Origin: Salvia splendens
Lineage: Eukaryota > Streptophyta > Magnoliopsida > Lamiales > Lamiaceae
NCBI RefSeq assembly: GCF_004379255.2
Contig: NC_056033.1
Span: 22,312,209 to 22,376,208, forward strand
Reading direction: 5' to 3'
DNA: 64,000 nucleotides
A program made the translations under genes and the position numbers. Below the pieces are notes generated by a model that was not told the origin of the DNA, did no database searches, and saw only the letters and a program-made list of their open reading frames with translations. Below, in pieces: positions 29,245 to 40,920 of the stretch (position 1 is its first letter; the number at the start of each line of letters is the position of its first letter).

Positions 29245-31904
29245 ATGCCGGACGGCCCGCCAAGCGACCCTCCACCGCCGGATGAAATGCGAACCCTCTC
29301 GGACCAAGCCATGACATTTTGCTCGTTGGAACCTTCTTCCCCGAAGCACGTATCTAAGAAGGCGGCAATGAAGCTGGCGAAAGCTAAACTTAAGTCACGG
29401 AGGAGCACCCCGGCACCACCAACCAAAGAGAACGGCCGGAAGAGATTCATCCCGTCTCCACTTCCCGAAGACAAGCAACTCCGGAAGAAGATAGATTTTG
29501 GAGAGGAGGAAGGTGCCCCACTTGAGAGTCCCAAATGCAAAGGGGCAATTTTTCCGGCGACTTCAAACGGAGAAATCGAGGGTACCATTCAACCAAAGAC
29601 GTGCGAGCAACGTGACCTCTTTGACGAGCTTGATTTGGACAAGCCAATCAAGGTATGTGAAGCCTCTCCTAATAATTCGCACTTTTCCGATCAAAATTCC
29701 GACCGGACAGCCGGAGAGGGGCCGGTCGCCGACGGGGTAACGGTCACCCAGCCAAGTCGCGACAATACACTTGTACTTGTTGCTGCAAAAGCAAAAGAAG
29801 TGTTGGAGGAAGAGAGAGCCAAACTTCTTGAAATGGATATGGGAACAAAAGAACTTTTGGAAAGTGGTTTGGTCTCTTACCACAATGGTGACTCACGTGA
29901 TGCACTAGACTTGGGAGGCCATGTGCAACCAAATTCTACCAACCTCCTCTTGCATCTTGTCACCCTTGACACGCCGGAGATGTTAGACTCCATGGTGGTG
30001 CAGCCCCTTCTCGGAGACAAATGGCCGGCGGACCTAGCCGAAAATGCCGGACCGAACCTCGCCCTACCATGGACCTCCGGACCAAGCCCCGAACCACCCT
30101 CGGTAGCAAATGGCCCATCGGTCGAGGATTTCCCGCCCCTTGAACGAGGCCAGACCCGCAAAATCCGAGACGCCTTCGAAAGTGGTCGGCCACTCCCGAG
30201 CCAACCCCCACAGCCGGACGCCACACCACATCGAGCTACGTCAGGGCCCTCGGCCCCCGACAAGGCTGCCGAGACGACCGAGAACATGGCCTCGGTTGCG
30301 GACGGGAGGTCGGCCAAGGATGACATGCCGATGGCCGATATGTGCGAGCACCGTGGACCACAAGCCTTGGTTGGAGCCGAACCACTAGGCAACGCTTGGG
30401 CGACGCGGCACAAGGCCTCATTGAGAAACTCCCGACCCGAAGGAAATGACGATGGTGCGCGGAACACAAGCGCACCCAAGAGCATGGCGGATATGGTTCG
30501 GATGTCGCCGAACATGGAAGGGCCGAAAGTGTTTGAGCCGGATAACATCCCAAATATTGGCTTTGCGACTACTTCCAATGGCATTCCGGCAATCTACTTC
30601 TCCGGAGCGGAAGTCCAAAAGCTAGCCTCGAGCATTGGGCACGCCATTGTGGGTAAGTTCTCCCACTCTATACCCACTTCATACCAAATACAAAAGGCAT
30701 TAGATAATATCAAATTCAATAGAGGTTTTACATGGAAGTATATTAATGCTAAGCATATAATTGTTCAAATCGAGGATATGGCGGATTATGCCCGATTGCT
30801 TAGTGGACCGAAAGGGACACCAGTGTGGTTTATTGATCGGCATCCCATGAGGGTTTTCAAGTGGTCCCCGGATTTTGATGCGTATTGTGTGAGTCCCCGA
30901 TCGCGGCAGTTTGGTGCAACATCATTGGCCTCCCAATCCACCTTTTTTATCACGCCGCCCTCTTTGCAATCGGTAAATTGCTTGGAACCCCGATACAAGT
31001 GGATCGTGCTACGGCCAACAAGTCGAGACTTTCGTTTGCTCACATTTTCATTGAGATTGACATCACGAAGCCACCTCCCGAGGAGTTCATTCTAGATATT
31101 TGTGGACGTGAGACGGTGCTAAAAGTGAAATGGGACAAGATCCCGGCATATTGCATGGAATGTAGGCATGTAGGACACAAAAGTGAGGTGTGTTACGCGG
31201 CGGGCAATGTTGAGCGTCCCCCGAAGAGGAACTACAATAATGTAACACCGAGACAGCCACACCATGAGAGTCAAGGGGGAAGGGACAAAACGGAACAACC
31301 AAAGGAAATGGCTAGCACTAACGAGTGGAAACATCAAAAGAAAAACAAAGGGTCGAAGGGGCAGCCAAAGGCAGGATCCTCGGCTAATGGCTCCGAGCCG
31401 AGGGAGTGGTCGGGTCCGGACATCATGGGCGAAGTGCATGGTAACTTTGACCTAGCTCTGGTTGCAAGCGTCCGTGAAGGTGGTGAGAGTTCCTATGGCC
31501 GAGAAACCTTCGATAAAACCGTCGGAGTGCTTGCTAGCTCTACCCATCGTGGCGGTGAATTCCATGGAGCCACGAACGGGTACACGCCCTCACGACGAGG
31601 AGCGTTCACTTGTTGGAGAGGGAGCGCACGGGGACCGGCAAGGGGCCGAGGGTCCCAAGCAGCCCGAAATGTCCTAAGCTCCAACCAATACTATTCTCTC
31701 ATGGAGAATGAAGATTTCTTAGAAGATGATGATGAACTGGAGGGGGATGGAGATAAAGAGGGGATTCCCCGAACCATCCCTTTTGCCGATGGGGAAGATC
31801 CCATGCTCATGCATGAGGAGGAATGCCTAGGAGAGGAACGACTACGAATGGAGGAATTTCAGGGGGACCTCTCACGGTCACCGGGTAAGATACTTCCCCA
31901 TTAA
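29245..31904 (+). pseudogene. LINE-F ORF1 with 2-bp insertion
   Basis: ATG 29245 (MPDGPPSDPPPPDEMRTLS). It has the same architecture as the other ORF1s: a proline-rich start, low-complexity middle, DUF4283-like core (GFATTSNGIPAIYFSGAE; HPMRVFKWSPDFDAYC), the knuckle CMECRHVGHKSEVC (about 31150-31195), and a tail with SSNQYYSLMENEDF. A duplicated TG dinucleotide at about 30886-30890 shifts the frame in the middle of the core; downstream the frame is open to the stop at 31902-31904. Two bases separate it from the ORF2 ATG. Confidence 0.88.
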
Positions 31905-32341
31905 TCATGTCTGTCAACTTTATGTTTTGGAACGTTAGGGGAGTTGCTAACGCGCCTACCCAAAATGTTCTTAAAAGATTAATTAAGACTTATAATATTC
32001 ACTTTCTTGCAATAGTGGAGCTGCTCACAAGCCCTAACCCGGAGAAGTTCTCAAAGGCTTTGGGGCTGGCTATCCAAGGCTCGAATAAAAATGGGAAGAT
32101 CTGGGTGTTTGTTGAGGAAGGGGCCAGCTTCGTGGCCGAGAGACATACGGATCAGGCCCTATCCGGCCGCTTTGGATCTCCCCGCCTTGCTAGCCACTTC
32201 TGTGTCTCGGCGATTTACGCAAAATGCACGAGGACAAACGACTTCATTTATGGGATGAATTGAGGGAGTGCTCTATACTTTTGGAGGGTACACCCTGGAT
32301 GATTGGAGGGGACTTCAATACCGTTCTCCATCCGCGACACA

Positions 32342-32346
32342 GAGTA
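32342..32346. repeat. Left 5-bp TSD of the solo LTR
   Basis: gagta here and at 36939-36943. Joining the flanks recreates the EN sequence of LINE-A (cagagtagggagtgac). Confidence 0.85.
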
Positions 32347-32654
32347 TGATATGGATTGGGATACGACGAAGGACCCGTTGGATATATTGATCCAAGAACC
32401 CCACGTATAATGATTGGCAGCGGATTTCCTTGATTGATAATCTGGTTTGATCCACTTCCAGAGCTTGGAAAACCTCGACCCGTTGGCTATGTAATCAGCC
32501 AAGAACCTCGGTATGGTTGAACGCCACAAGAACTTGCTCAAAGTATCTTGATAAGTTCCAAACAAGTGAAAAACTCTACAAAGAGAATTCAACTCACAAG
32601 ACAAACTCTATTTTCGTATTTGATCAATGATGTCCTCAAATGACATGCTTACAA

Positions 32655-32668
32655 GCCTATTTATAGGC
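32655..32668 (-). promoter_or_regulatory. TATA-like box of the solo LTR
   Basis: The near-palindrome gcctatttataggc reads CCTATAAATAGGC on the minus strand, in the middle of the LTR and well placed for an LTR promoter. Function is inferred. Confidence 0.5.
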
Positions 32669-32804
32669 TAGAATGGACTCTTGAAAGTCTCATATCATTA
32701 GTACAACTTAAGACCTTTAGAATGACTCATAATAAGTGAAAAGTAACTCCTAACTATTGGTGTGACTTTAGGACATCTAAAGTCACTTATTTAACTCAAA
32801 AAGT

Positions 32805-32807
<3 letters not shown>

Positions 32808-32839
<32 letters not shown>

Positions 32840-35800
32840 CAAACACCTTTACGGTGGAGGGTTCGTGGGTCCCTCATCCCTATATTTCAAAATGAGGTAA
32901 TTACAGAGCGCGGCCACACCCGAAGGTGGTGTGCCAAGACAAAAACCAAGAGTAGTATGCGGTCCGATCCCACAAGGGTCGGACCTCATCATACTCCCGA
33001 CAAAATTACAAGAAGCAAGTGAAAACAATTCTAGTCCCCGTCCCTTCCTAGGGTACGAACATGTGAAAGGCCCATTTGATCCATGCGGACGAGGTCCGCA
33101 AGCTCTCTCGGCACCGAGTCTTGTTGCATTTGTTGGCCTCTATCTCTCCCTAGTCCCATTCTCGCAAGGAAATCCGCCGCCTTGTTTCCCTCCCGGTGAA
33201 TGAAGGTGGCACGGAATTTAAGTTGGCGCTTAAGAAGGATCAGATGCGCCATGGCTTCCCGGGCTAGCGCCGGTCCCCATCCTGCCCCATTAATCAATTT
33301 GATAGCTTGTTCAGCGTCTGATTCGATCCAAATAGGGAGGCCAAAATCCTTGGCGATGTTCATCCCGTGGATCATTGCCAACAATTCCGCCTCCAGAGCC
33401 GAATGTGCTTCAAAAGGAATGCAAAAGGCCACAAGCATTTTACCCGAGAAATCGCGAATGACTCCTCCCCCTCCTGCTTTGTTGATCGCTTCATTGAAGG
33501 AACCATCCGTATTCACTTTAATCCAAGGGGGGTCCGGTGGCTCCCATTTGATCGCCATGGCGAGAGGCAACGCCCGAATGGCTTCCGCTTGTTGAGGGAT
33601 ATTAATTCCAAGTTTAACTCCTCGCCAGTGCTTCGGCTTCAGGCACCCGTTTACCATAGAATTCTGGATGTACATGTGGACCTGCCATATTACATTGTGG
33701 GGTTTAAATCTTGTATCTTGGTGTCGGCTCCTATTCCTCTCCGACCAGATGAACCATAGGATGAGGTAGGGCATGGCTCGGCTAAGGTGCTTCCTATTCG
33801 GCTGATTGCATCTTTGCATCCAAACTTCAATTCTCGTTGGGATTGTGTCATTGATTGAAAGGCGGGGGGATGTACCTTCAAACCATTCATCAAATTCTCT
33901 CCATACTCTACGGGCTCCGAATCCCTGAATGAAGAGGTGCTGGAGGGACTCAATGTTCGGTCGAATTGGGCAGCATTGGCACTTAGAGGCTAGCTCAATC
34001 TCCCGCCATTGAAGTTTTGTGTCAACCGGCACCCGATTGGAGAGAAGCCTCCAGATAAATATGGCTATTGAGTTGGTGAGTCCCGCCTTCCAAACATCCC
34101 CCAAACCTTGGATGATCGGGTTTCGCCCTCGGAGTGTGTCCCATGTCGAAGCCACCGTGAATTCCCCATGCGTAGAGAGATTCCACCTAAGGATATCCTG
34201 TTCGTCATGGAGGATCGGTGTATTAATGATGCCATCGATAACATGCTGAGGAAGGCCGGCCTGATTGTGAAGGAGTTGGAGCTTGGGCACATCCCAAACA
34301 CCATTTGTAATGAACTCCGACACCCGGGTGGTTGGTCTTCCCCTATCATCTAGGCTAATTTCCCTCAGAGGACTATTACCAAACCAAATGTCATCCCAGA
34401 AGTAGATGTCCCCTTGTCCCACTAGCCATCTCATGTGCGGTTGCGCGAGGGGCCAGGCTCTTGAGAGCCTTCTCCACGTAGGGCTACTCCTGCTCGGCAG
34501 TCTCAAGGTGAGCGGTGTGGAGTTGGTGCAATATTTTGCCATCATGTATCTTGCCCAAAGGGAGTTTTGCTCCCGAAAGCGCCACCAAAGTTTGATATTG
34601 AAGGCGCGGAGGACCTCCTTAGTTTTTCGGATCCCAAGGCCTCCTTCTTCAGTGGGGCGGCACATTTGTTCCCATCCAATCCAATGGGTCCGCTTCTTCT
34701 CATTCGTAGACCCCCAAAAGAATCGGGCCATTTGTTGATCAAGTTGCTTTAGGGTACCGGTCGTGGGCTCGACAGCTTGGAAGATGTGCAAGGGGATCGC
34801 TTCAAGAGTGCTCTTAATCAACGTGAGCCTTCCTCCAAAAGAGAGATGACGGTGTGCCCATCCTGAAATCCTTCTTGCAATCTTTTCCCGTAGGAAGAGG
34901 AACATGTCCGTGCGCTTGACTCCACGGTAGATAGGGACACCGAGGTAGAGAAAAGGAAAGGCCCCTCTAGAGAAGCCTCCTTCCGCCTGGATCAAGTTTG
35001 CCCAATGCTCATGGTTTTCGGCGATATAGAAATTACTCTTGGCAAGGCTGACTTGTTGGCCGGAGACTCTTTCATACTTCTCGAGACAAGCTCTTAGCCG
35101 GCGCATAGGCATTGCCGCTGCTTGAGTGAAGATAATTATGTCGTCCGCATAGGCTAGATGGCTGATCTCCATGCATCTCCGGGAGGCTTTGAACGTCATG
35201 TCCTTTTGGCCAAGGATGAGCTTATCTAAGGCTCGGGACAGGTATTCCGCAGCGATCACGAACAGAGCAGGGGAGATCGGGTCTCCTTGTCGAAGTCCTC
35301 GAGTTGATCTAAAGAAGCCCGAGGGTGCCCCGTTAACAAGAACCGAGAACCAGCAATAGCCAATACACCTCTCCATAAGTGAAATCCATGGATCCGGGAA
35401 TCCCATACGGCGTAAAACTTTGAAGAGGAAGGGCCATTGGACCCTATCATAGGCTTTAGCCATGTCAATCTTAACAGCCACATTAGGCGCTGGAGAGCAT
35501 CTCGCAAGCTCATGGAACATTTCTTGAGCCAGTAGAGCGTTGTCATTAAGGAGCCGGCCTTTGACAAACCCACTTTGGTTTGGGGAGATGACCTGTGGAA
35601 GGAAGGGGGAGAGGCGAGAGGTGAGTACCTTGGTAATGATCTTGTTTAAAACATTGCAAAGACTAATGGGTCGGTAGTCGGTCCATGACTCTGGCGAGGC
35701 CTTCTTTGGGATAAGGACAATGCTTGTGGCCGTGATGCTCCTTGGCAGGAAGGCCCCTCTGAAGAACTGCCTGATTGCTTCCACTACCTCCGGCCCCACA

Positions 35801-36635
35801 ATGTGCCAGCAGGCTTGATAGAAAGTGGCCGAGAAGCCGTCGGGTCCGGGTGCACTATCTCCGGAAATGCAAAAGGTGGCACTCTTGACCTCGTCCGCAC
35901 TTGGGGCGTCTGCGATGCCAACGAACTGCTCGGCTGAGTGGGCCTGCTGGATTAGGTCGAGGTCTGGATCTTCAAGTGTCGGATTGATGGGGGCAAGGAG
36001 TTGTTGGTAAAACTCCACTGCGGACTTTTTAATCTCGGCTTCCTCGGTGAGCTCCTGCCCATTGGCACGAATTGAGTGGATGCGGAGATGGACCCTCTTT
36101 TGTTTCACCCAGCTTTGATAGAACCGGGTATTTTTATCTCCCTCGGCAAGCCACCTCAAGGCTGCCTTCTGTCGCCAAAAATCTTCTTCCATTCTCAACA
36201 AAAGGATGTACTCGGCAATGTGTTTGTTGATTGCTGTCCTGTGATTCGGTGTCGGCCTTGCCTCGAAACTAGCTTGAGCCACAGCAATTTCTTCCTCCTT
36301 TTCCTTTAGGTTAGCATGGATGTTCCCAAAAACCTCTTTGTTCCACTCCTTAAGAGCCTTTTTAACTCTGGCCTGCTTGATTTGAATGTTTAGGAGTCCA
36401 CCCGCCCCCGTGGGCTCCTCCCATGTTTTTTGCACTACGGCCATGAATCCTTCATGCCGGATCCACATGTTCTGGAACCTGAATGCCTTGGCTCCAGCGG
36501 ATGTGTTCAGCTTCGTGCACCTAGCAAGAACTGGTCCATGGTCCGAGGCAACCCGGGGGAGATTCGTTACCCGGGTAGCCTCGAAGGTCTTAGTCCATTC
36601 CTCACTGACAAGCACTCTATCCAACCTTTCAAAAA
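32808..36635 (-). mobile_element. LINE-G: 5'-truncated LINE, antisense, inside the solo LTR
   Basis: The poly(A) appears as T 32808-32836 on the plus strand. The 3'UTR has both hairpins (ggtccga/tcggacc at 32961-32985). ORF2 is open from the truncation point to its stop. The truncation falls at GLFERLDRV of the endonuclease (about 36635), so there is no ORF1 or 5'UTR. A weak TSD is possible (13 of 16 bases match between the LTR bases at each side). Close to the C/D/H group. Confidence 0.88.
33031..36635 (-). pseudogene. LINE-G ORF2, N-terminally truncated but otherwise open
   Basis: About 1200 codons on the minus strand, beginning in the last part of the endonuclease (FERLDRVLVSEEWTK, SDHGPVLARC) and open through RT (AYADDIIIF), the CQCCPIRPNIESLQHLF zinc segment and RNase H (NTDGSFNE ... 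REGNKAADFLARM), with the stop at 33031-33033. About the first 190 residues, including the catalytic Asn, Glu and GGDFN of the endonuclease, are missing. The lack of stops suggests a fairly recent insertion. A start codon in the flanking LTR would fuse a few foreign residues; no evidence that this is used. Confidence 0.88.
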
Positions 36636-36730
36636 ATGACTCTTCATTTTTGCTGCTCCAACTTGGACGAAAATGCATCATTTATCTTCAATTTGGGCCT
36701 CCAAAATGTGATATATATTGACTCAAAACT

Positions 36731-36938
36731 TCATGCATTGGGCTGCCCACTAACTTGAATAATATTCACCATTTGGCCCAATGTTGAATGGTCTTGGAAT
36801 TGGGCTTTTATTTCATCAACTAAAAGCATCATGGACTCCTTTATCTTCTTAGCTCTAGCTCTTGTAATTGGTCCACTTTGAATGATTAATGGATCCATCT
36901 TCTTGTCCTTGTTGATCAGCTTGGGTGTACCTCCATCA
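36731..36938 (-). pseudogene. LTR-embedded pol C-terminal tail (TRARAK motif)
   Basis: Minus-strand frame with DGGTPKLINKDKKMDPLI, then GPITRARAKKIKESMMLLVD and a stop at 36731-36733. This basic motif is commonly seen at the very end of plant gypsy polyproteins, where the ORF runs into the 3' LTR. It is only a tail. Confidence 0.6.
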
Positions 36939-36943
36939 GAGTA
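36939..36943. repeat. Right 5-bp TSD of the solo LTR
   Basis: gagta; LINE-F endonuclease resumes with GSDTNRQAEMV. Confidence 0.85.
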
Positions 36944-37616
36944 GGGAGTGACACAAACCGCCAAGCTGAAATGGTGGCTTTGCGGAGGCCATTGAGGACT
37001 GCAGGATACTAGACCCGGGATTTGATGGGTCGGAGTTCACGTGGGCCAAGAATGGCCTTTTTGTAAGATTGGATAGAATCCTTGTGAACGAACGATAGGC
37101 ACAAACCTTGGAAACTACTCGGGTGACGAACCTGCCCCGGATTGCTTCGGACCACGGGCCTGTGTTGGTAAGATGCAAAGTGACAAGCAACAACAGCGGG
37201 GGTAGGCCATTCAGGTTCCAAAACATGTGGGTTAGGCACGAGGGATTTGAGGACCTTGTTCGGGGAGATTGGAGCCAACCGACGGAGTCCGAAGGCCTCC
37301 TCAATTTCCAAATCAAACTTGCTCGACTAAAGAGAATCCTAAAGGTGTGGAACAAGGAGACCTTTGGGAACATCCATAACAACCTCAGGGATATGGAGGT
37401 GAAAATCGCACTGGCCCAAAGCGATTTCGAAGAAAGGCCAACCCCGGAGAACAGGACAGAGATCAATAGATGCATTGCCGAGTACATTCGACTCCTTAAA
37501 ATGGAGGAGGACTTCTGGCGACAAAAGGCTACTCTAAGATGGCTAGGGGAGGGCGACAAGAATACTAAATTCTACCAAATTTGGGTCAAACAAAAAAGGA
37601 TCCGCATGCGCATCCA

Positions 37617-37864
37617 CTTGAATTGTAAGTTAGAGAGAGACGCTCTCCCTTCTCTCTAGAATCCCCCACCACGTTTTGAGTTCCCACATCGCCGCCCACC
37701 CCATTCTCGCTCGGCTCACCACTGTCGACGGTCCCCCTCACGCCCCCGCTCCACCAGCCACCCACCATCCTCCCGACCTCGGATTCTCACCAACCAACCA
37801 CTCCCTTGGCTAAGGCACGAACAAAGCTCCGGAGCGGCTGGTGACTCGACTCATTCTCTCGATC
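37617..37864 (+). promoter_or_regulatory. LINE-H 5'UTR (putative internal promoter)
   Basis: Begins ttgaattgtaagttagagag, then the conserved purine/pyrimidine block and a C-rich stretch, nearly identical to LINE-C and D. Promoter function is inferred from LINE biology. Confidence 0.5.
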
Positions 37865-40800
37865 ATGCCGGAGCGCCTGCCGGATCCCCCCCCGGAGTCA
37901 GAAGAACCGCGCACCATCTCGGACCAGCTAATGGTCCTCCGGCCGGCCGAGGACCCTCTCTCGGACCAGCCAATGAATTTCACGTCGGAGGAGTCTTCCT
38001 CCATAATTTTTCCCTGCAGGAAAGTGGCGAGGAAAACTTTGAAAATGAAGGTGAAGGCACGGAAAAGTACACCAGCCCCTCCCATCAAAGGCACTGGTCG
38101 GAAAAGGTTCGTACCCTCACCGATGCCGGAGGACAAGCAACTTAGGAAGAAGATTGATTTCGGGGCCGAAGGGAGCTCGCCGGTCGGAAGCCCAAAATGC
38201 AAAGGCCCCATCTTCCCGACGTCGATGGAGCCCTCCCCTAATCTCAACGGTGAAGATGAAGCTAAGATTAATGAAGAACTTGCCGGCGCCAGAACTGTTG
38301 ACAACGCTCCGGCCGACGACCTTGCGGCCGGCGCAAACGCGGGGACTGGTGACGGAGGAGAGCACAACCCCCCACATGATGGCTGCTCGGAGAGAGATGG
38401 CTCTAGCATGGGTCAAAAGGCCTGGGTGGACGCGCTAGTCAACTTGCCCGAAATGGGCACAACAACAAAATCACTTTCCGAAAGTTCCTTGGCGCCTTGC
38501 CACTTCGGAACACCACGTGATGCTGGCCCCAATGCATCCGTTGAGCCCCCAAAACAACAAAAATCTAGCTCCTTTTTGCAGCAACCCAACTTTCCCGAAT
38601 TGGCTTGGAGACCAAAACCTCCTTCCGAAAGTGGGCTAACTCCTTTCCGTCCCAAGAGCTCACGTGAGACGATTGTCGTGGAGTCCCCAACGCAACCAAC
38701 AAAGGCCGAAATCATCCACTTAGCCGCCTTGGACTCGGCGGAGATGCTAGACACATTGGTTGCGCAACCTCTCATTACGGCCGGCCACAATCCACTGGAG
38801 TTCCCCCTAAACCCTTCGGGATGCATGCAAAGTGTCACACACACACCTCGGGATGGAAATGGACCCTCTCTTGAGGACTTTCCCCCTCTCGAACGAGGAC
38901 GAACTAGCAAGCTCCGAGCTACGTTTGAGGCTAGTTCGGAACATTATTGTGCGGAGTTCGGCCAGCCGCGACCGAAGTCGAACCCTAACGTCTACCGAGA
39001 AAAGCCTTTTATCGAGACGATGAACAAGGCCACGCCTAGTGCCGAGATGGTTGCAGTGACAAGAGACACACCAACACCCAACGATACGCCTATGGATGAT
39101 GCCGAACAGACCCTCACCGAGAAGGATAAAGTCGAGAAGATCCACACCGAGAAAGAAAAAGCCGAAAAGCCGAGAATGGAAAAGCCGAGAAGGGCACACA
39201 ACGGCAACGTAGGTGCCGAGAAGATCCACACCGAGAATGGAGAAGCCGAACTCAACAATCCGAAGAGAAATGGAAACACACCTAAGTCCGCGACGGATGC
39301 CGCAACACAAGGGCTGAATGTAGTTAATCAACTTGGGGGGGTAGAAGCTACACTGGGGCCCTCGCCGTGGCCGAAATCGATGGCGGACTTGCTTAGGGGT
39401 ACCCCGTCGGGCTCGGCGAGTAACACTCTACAAGGCCGGGGTGAAGGCGCCGCAAGCCACCCCGGTCGGCCGAAAACGATGGCGGACATGCTCAAAGGCT
39501 CGACTGACCCTACCGGCCCCCAAGCCTTTGAACCGGATAAGCTCCAGAACATTGGATTTGCTTCAGTGTCCGACGGCATCCCGGCCATTTACTTCTCCGG
39601 AGCGGAAACTCAAAAGCTTGCTGAGAGCATGGGACACGCCATTGTGGGTAAGTTTTCTCACTCTATCCCTACGGGACTGCAAATCCAAAAGACCCTCGAC
39701 AATATTAAACTTCGGTGTGGATTTAGTTGGAAGTACATTAATGCTAAACATATTCTCATTCAATGCGAGGACTTGGCGGACTATGCCCGAATCCTTGGAG
39801 GCCCAAGGGGTACGCCCGTTTGGCTCATTGACCGACACCCGATGAGGGTCTTCAAATGGTCCCCGGACTTTGATGCTTACTGCGAGTCCCCCATTGCGGC
39901 AATCTGGTGCAACCTAATTGGCCTCCCCATTCACCTTTTCGACCAATCCGCCTTATTCGCCATCGGCAAGCTTCTCGGCAATCCAATACAAATTGATCGA
40001 GCCACGGCAAACAAGACTCGGCTTTCATTTGCCCGAATCTGCGTCGAGATAGACATCACAAAACCACCTACCGAAGAGATAATCCTCGATCTTGGTGGGC
40101 GAGAAACGGTGCAGCGAGTCCGATGGGACAAGATACCATCATATTGCCGAGAATGCAAACATGTCGGCCATGCAAGTGAGGTGTGCTATGCGACGGGCAA
40201 GAAGGAACGGCCGCCAAAGAGAAACTACCACAACGGCCCGCCAAAACAGCCACAACCCGAGAGACAGACCGAGAAGGGGAAGCAAGATATGGGGAAGAAT
40301 GCCTCCAGCTCCAACGAATGGAAACATCAGGGGAAGAAGCAAGGCAAGGCCGGTGATCGACCAAACAATAACAAAACAAATGGGGAGGACTCCGGTGATA
40401 TTCCCTGGGAGGGACCGAACTCCAAGGGTGACTCTACTTTGGGGAGCGGACCGAGCTCCGGAACTCAGAATGCCGGGCTTATTGCCGGGATCGAGACTGG
40501 GAAGTCCCCACCGAACCGGGGGAATCCATTGCATCCCACCACCGAACCACCAACACCACGTGGGAACATGGACGTGGAGTGGGGCTCCCCCATTGCGAGG
40601 AGCTTGGTCTCACCAGTTCGGCGAGGGAATCCGAGAGGAGGCGCGCGCCATGCTTTGACAAGGGGGCGTGGGTTCTTCTCGGCAAAGAACCACATGAGCA
40701 CTAACCAATATTATACTCTCATGGAGAACGGAGAATTTGATGTTGAGAATTGTGGGGATGCGGACGAAGACCTTATGGAATTGCATGTGGGGGCCGAGAA

Positions 40801-40918
40801 GTTAGGAGGCAACAGTTCGGCCGAGGACGCCGAGGAGGTCGCTCCGAACAAAGAGCAACACCGTACTGACTATCAAGGAGGGCCTTCAACCTCTTTGGGT
40901 ACGCACCCTTCTTGTTAA
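37865..40918 (+). CDS. LINE-H ORF1: DUF4283-like / CCHC RNP protein, intact
   Basis: 1017 codons from ATG 37865 (MPERLPDPPPESEEPRT). N-terminal half rich in Pro, Ser and Glu; charged stretch EKDKVEKIHTEKEKAEK; DUF4283-like core from about residue 562 (IGFASVSDGIPAIYFSG, KYINAKHILIQCEDLADY, HPMRVFKWSPDFDAY); CCHC knuckle with C761, C764, H769, C774; polar tail with an RGGARHALTRGRG basic patch and NQYYTLMENGEF. It has six C in the run where LINE-D has seven, so the frame is whole. Presumed to coat LINE RNA. Its stop TAA (40916-40918) is followed by TA and the ORF2 ATG. Confidence 0.92.
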   Translation: MPERLPDPPPESEEPRTISDQLMVLRPAEDPLSDQPMNFTSEESSSIIFPCRKVARKTLKMKVKARKSTPAPPIKGTGRKRFVPSPMPEDKQLRKKIDFGAEGSSPVGSPKCKGPIFPTSMEPSPNLNGEDEAKINEELAGARTVDNAPADDLAAGANAGTGDGGEHNPPHDGCSERDGSSMGQKAWVDALVNLPEMGTTTKSLSESSLAPCHFGTPRDAGPNASVEPPKQQKSSSFLQQPNFPELAWRPKPPSESGLTPFRPKSSRETIVVESPTQPTKAEIIHLAALDSAEMLDTLVAQPLITAGHNPLEFPLNPSGCMQSVTHTPRDGNGPSLEDFPPLERGRTSKLRATFEASSEHYCAEFGQPRPKSNPNVYREKPFIETMNKATPSAEMVAVTRDTPTPNDTPMDDAEQTLTEKDKVEKIHTEKEKAEKPRMEKPRRAHNGNVGAEKIHTENGEAELNNPKRNGNTPKSATDAATQGLNVVNQLGGVEATLGPSPWPKSMADLLRGTPSGSASNTLQGRGEGAASHPGRPKTMADMLKGSTDPTGPQAFEPDKLQNIGFASVSDGIPAIYFSGAETQKLAESMGHAIVGKFSHSIPTGLQIQKTLDNIKLRCGFSWKYINAKHILIQCEDLADYARILGGPRGTPVWLIDRHPMRVFKWSPDFDAYCESPIAAIWCNLIGLPIHLFDQSALFAIGKLLGNPIQIDRATANKTRLSFARICVEIDITKPPTEEIILDLGGRETVQRVRWDKIPSYCRECKHVGHASEVCYATGKKERPPKRNYHNGPPKQPQPERQTEKGKQDMGKNASSSNEWKHQGKKQGKAGDRPNNNKTNGEDSGDIPWEGPNSKGDSTLGSGPSSGTQNAGLIAGIETGKSPPNRGNPLHPTTEPPTPRGNMDVEWGSPIARSLVSPVRRGNPRGGARHALTRGRGFFSAKNHMSTNQYYTLMENGEFDVENCGDADEDLMELHVGAEKLGGNSSAEDAEEVAPNKEQHRTDYQGGPSTSLGTHPSC

Positions 40919-40920
40919 TA

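Larger units (their letters stand above)
32347..36938 (-). mobile_element. Solo LTR of a gypsy-type element, split by LINE-G
   Basis: The segment starts TGATATGG and ends CATCA on the plus strand, so it begins TG and ends CA on either strand, and it is flanked by 5-bp gagta. Without LINE-G it is about 750 bp. On the minus strand it carries a TATA-like cctataaatagg (32655-32668) and an ORF with GPITRARAKKIKE, a motif at the pol C terminus that overlaps the 3' LTR in some plant gypsy elements. No internal domain is present, so it is best read as a solo LTR left by LTR-LTR recombination. Confidence 0.8.

Noticed and set aside
32248..32604. Open frame of 118 codons on the minus strand in the left LTR part
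   Set aside because: It crosses the LTR/LINE-F boundary and has no recognisable domain; chance frame in LTR sequence.
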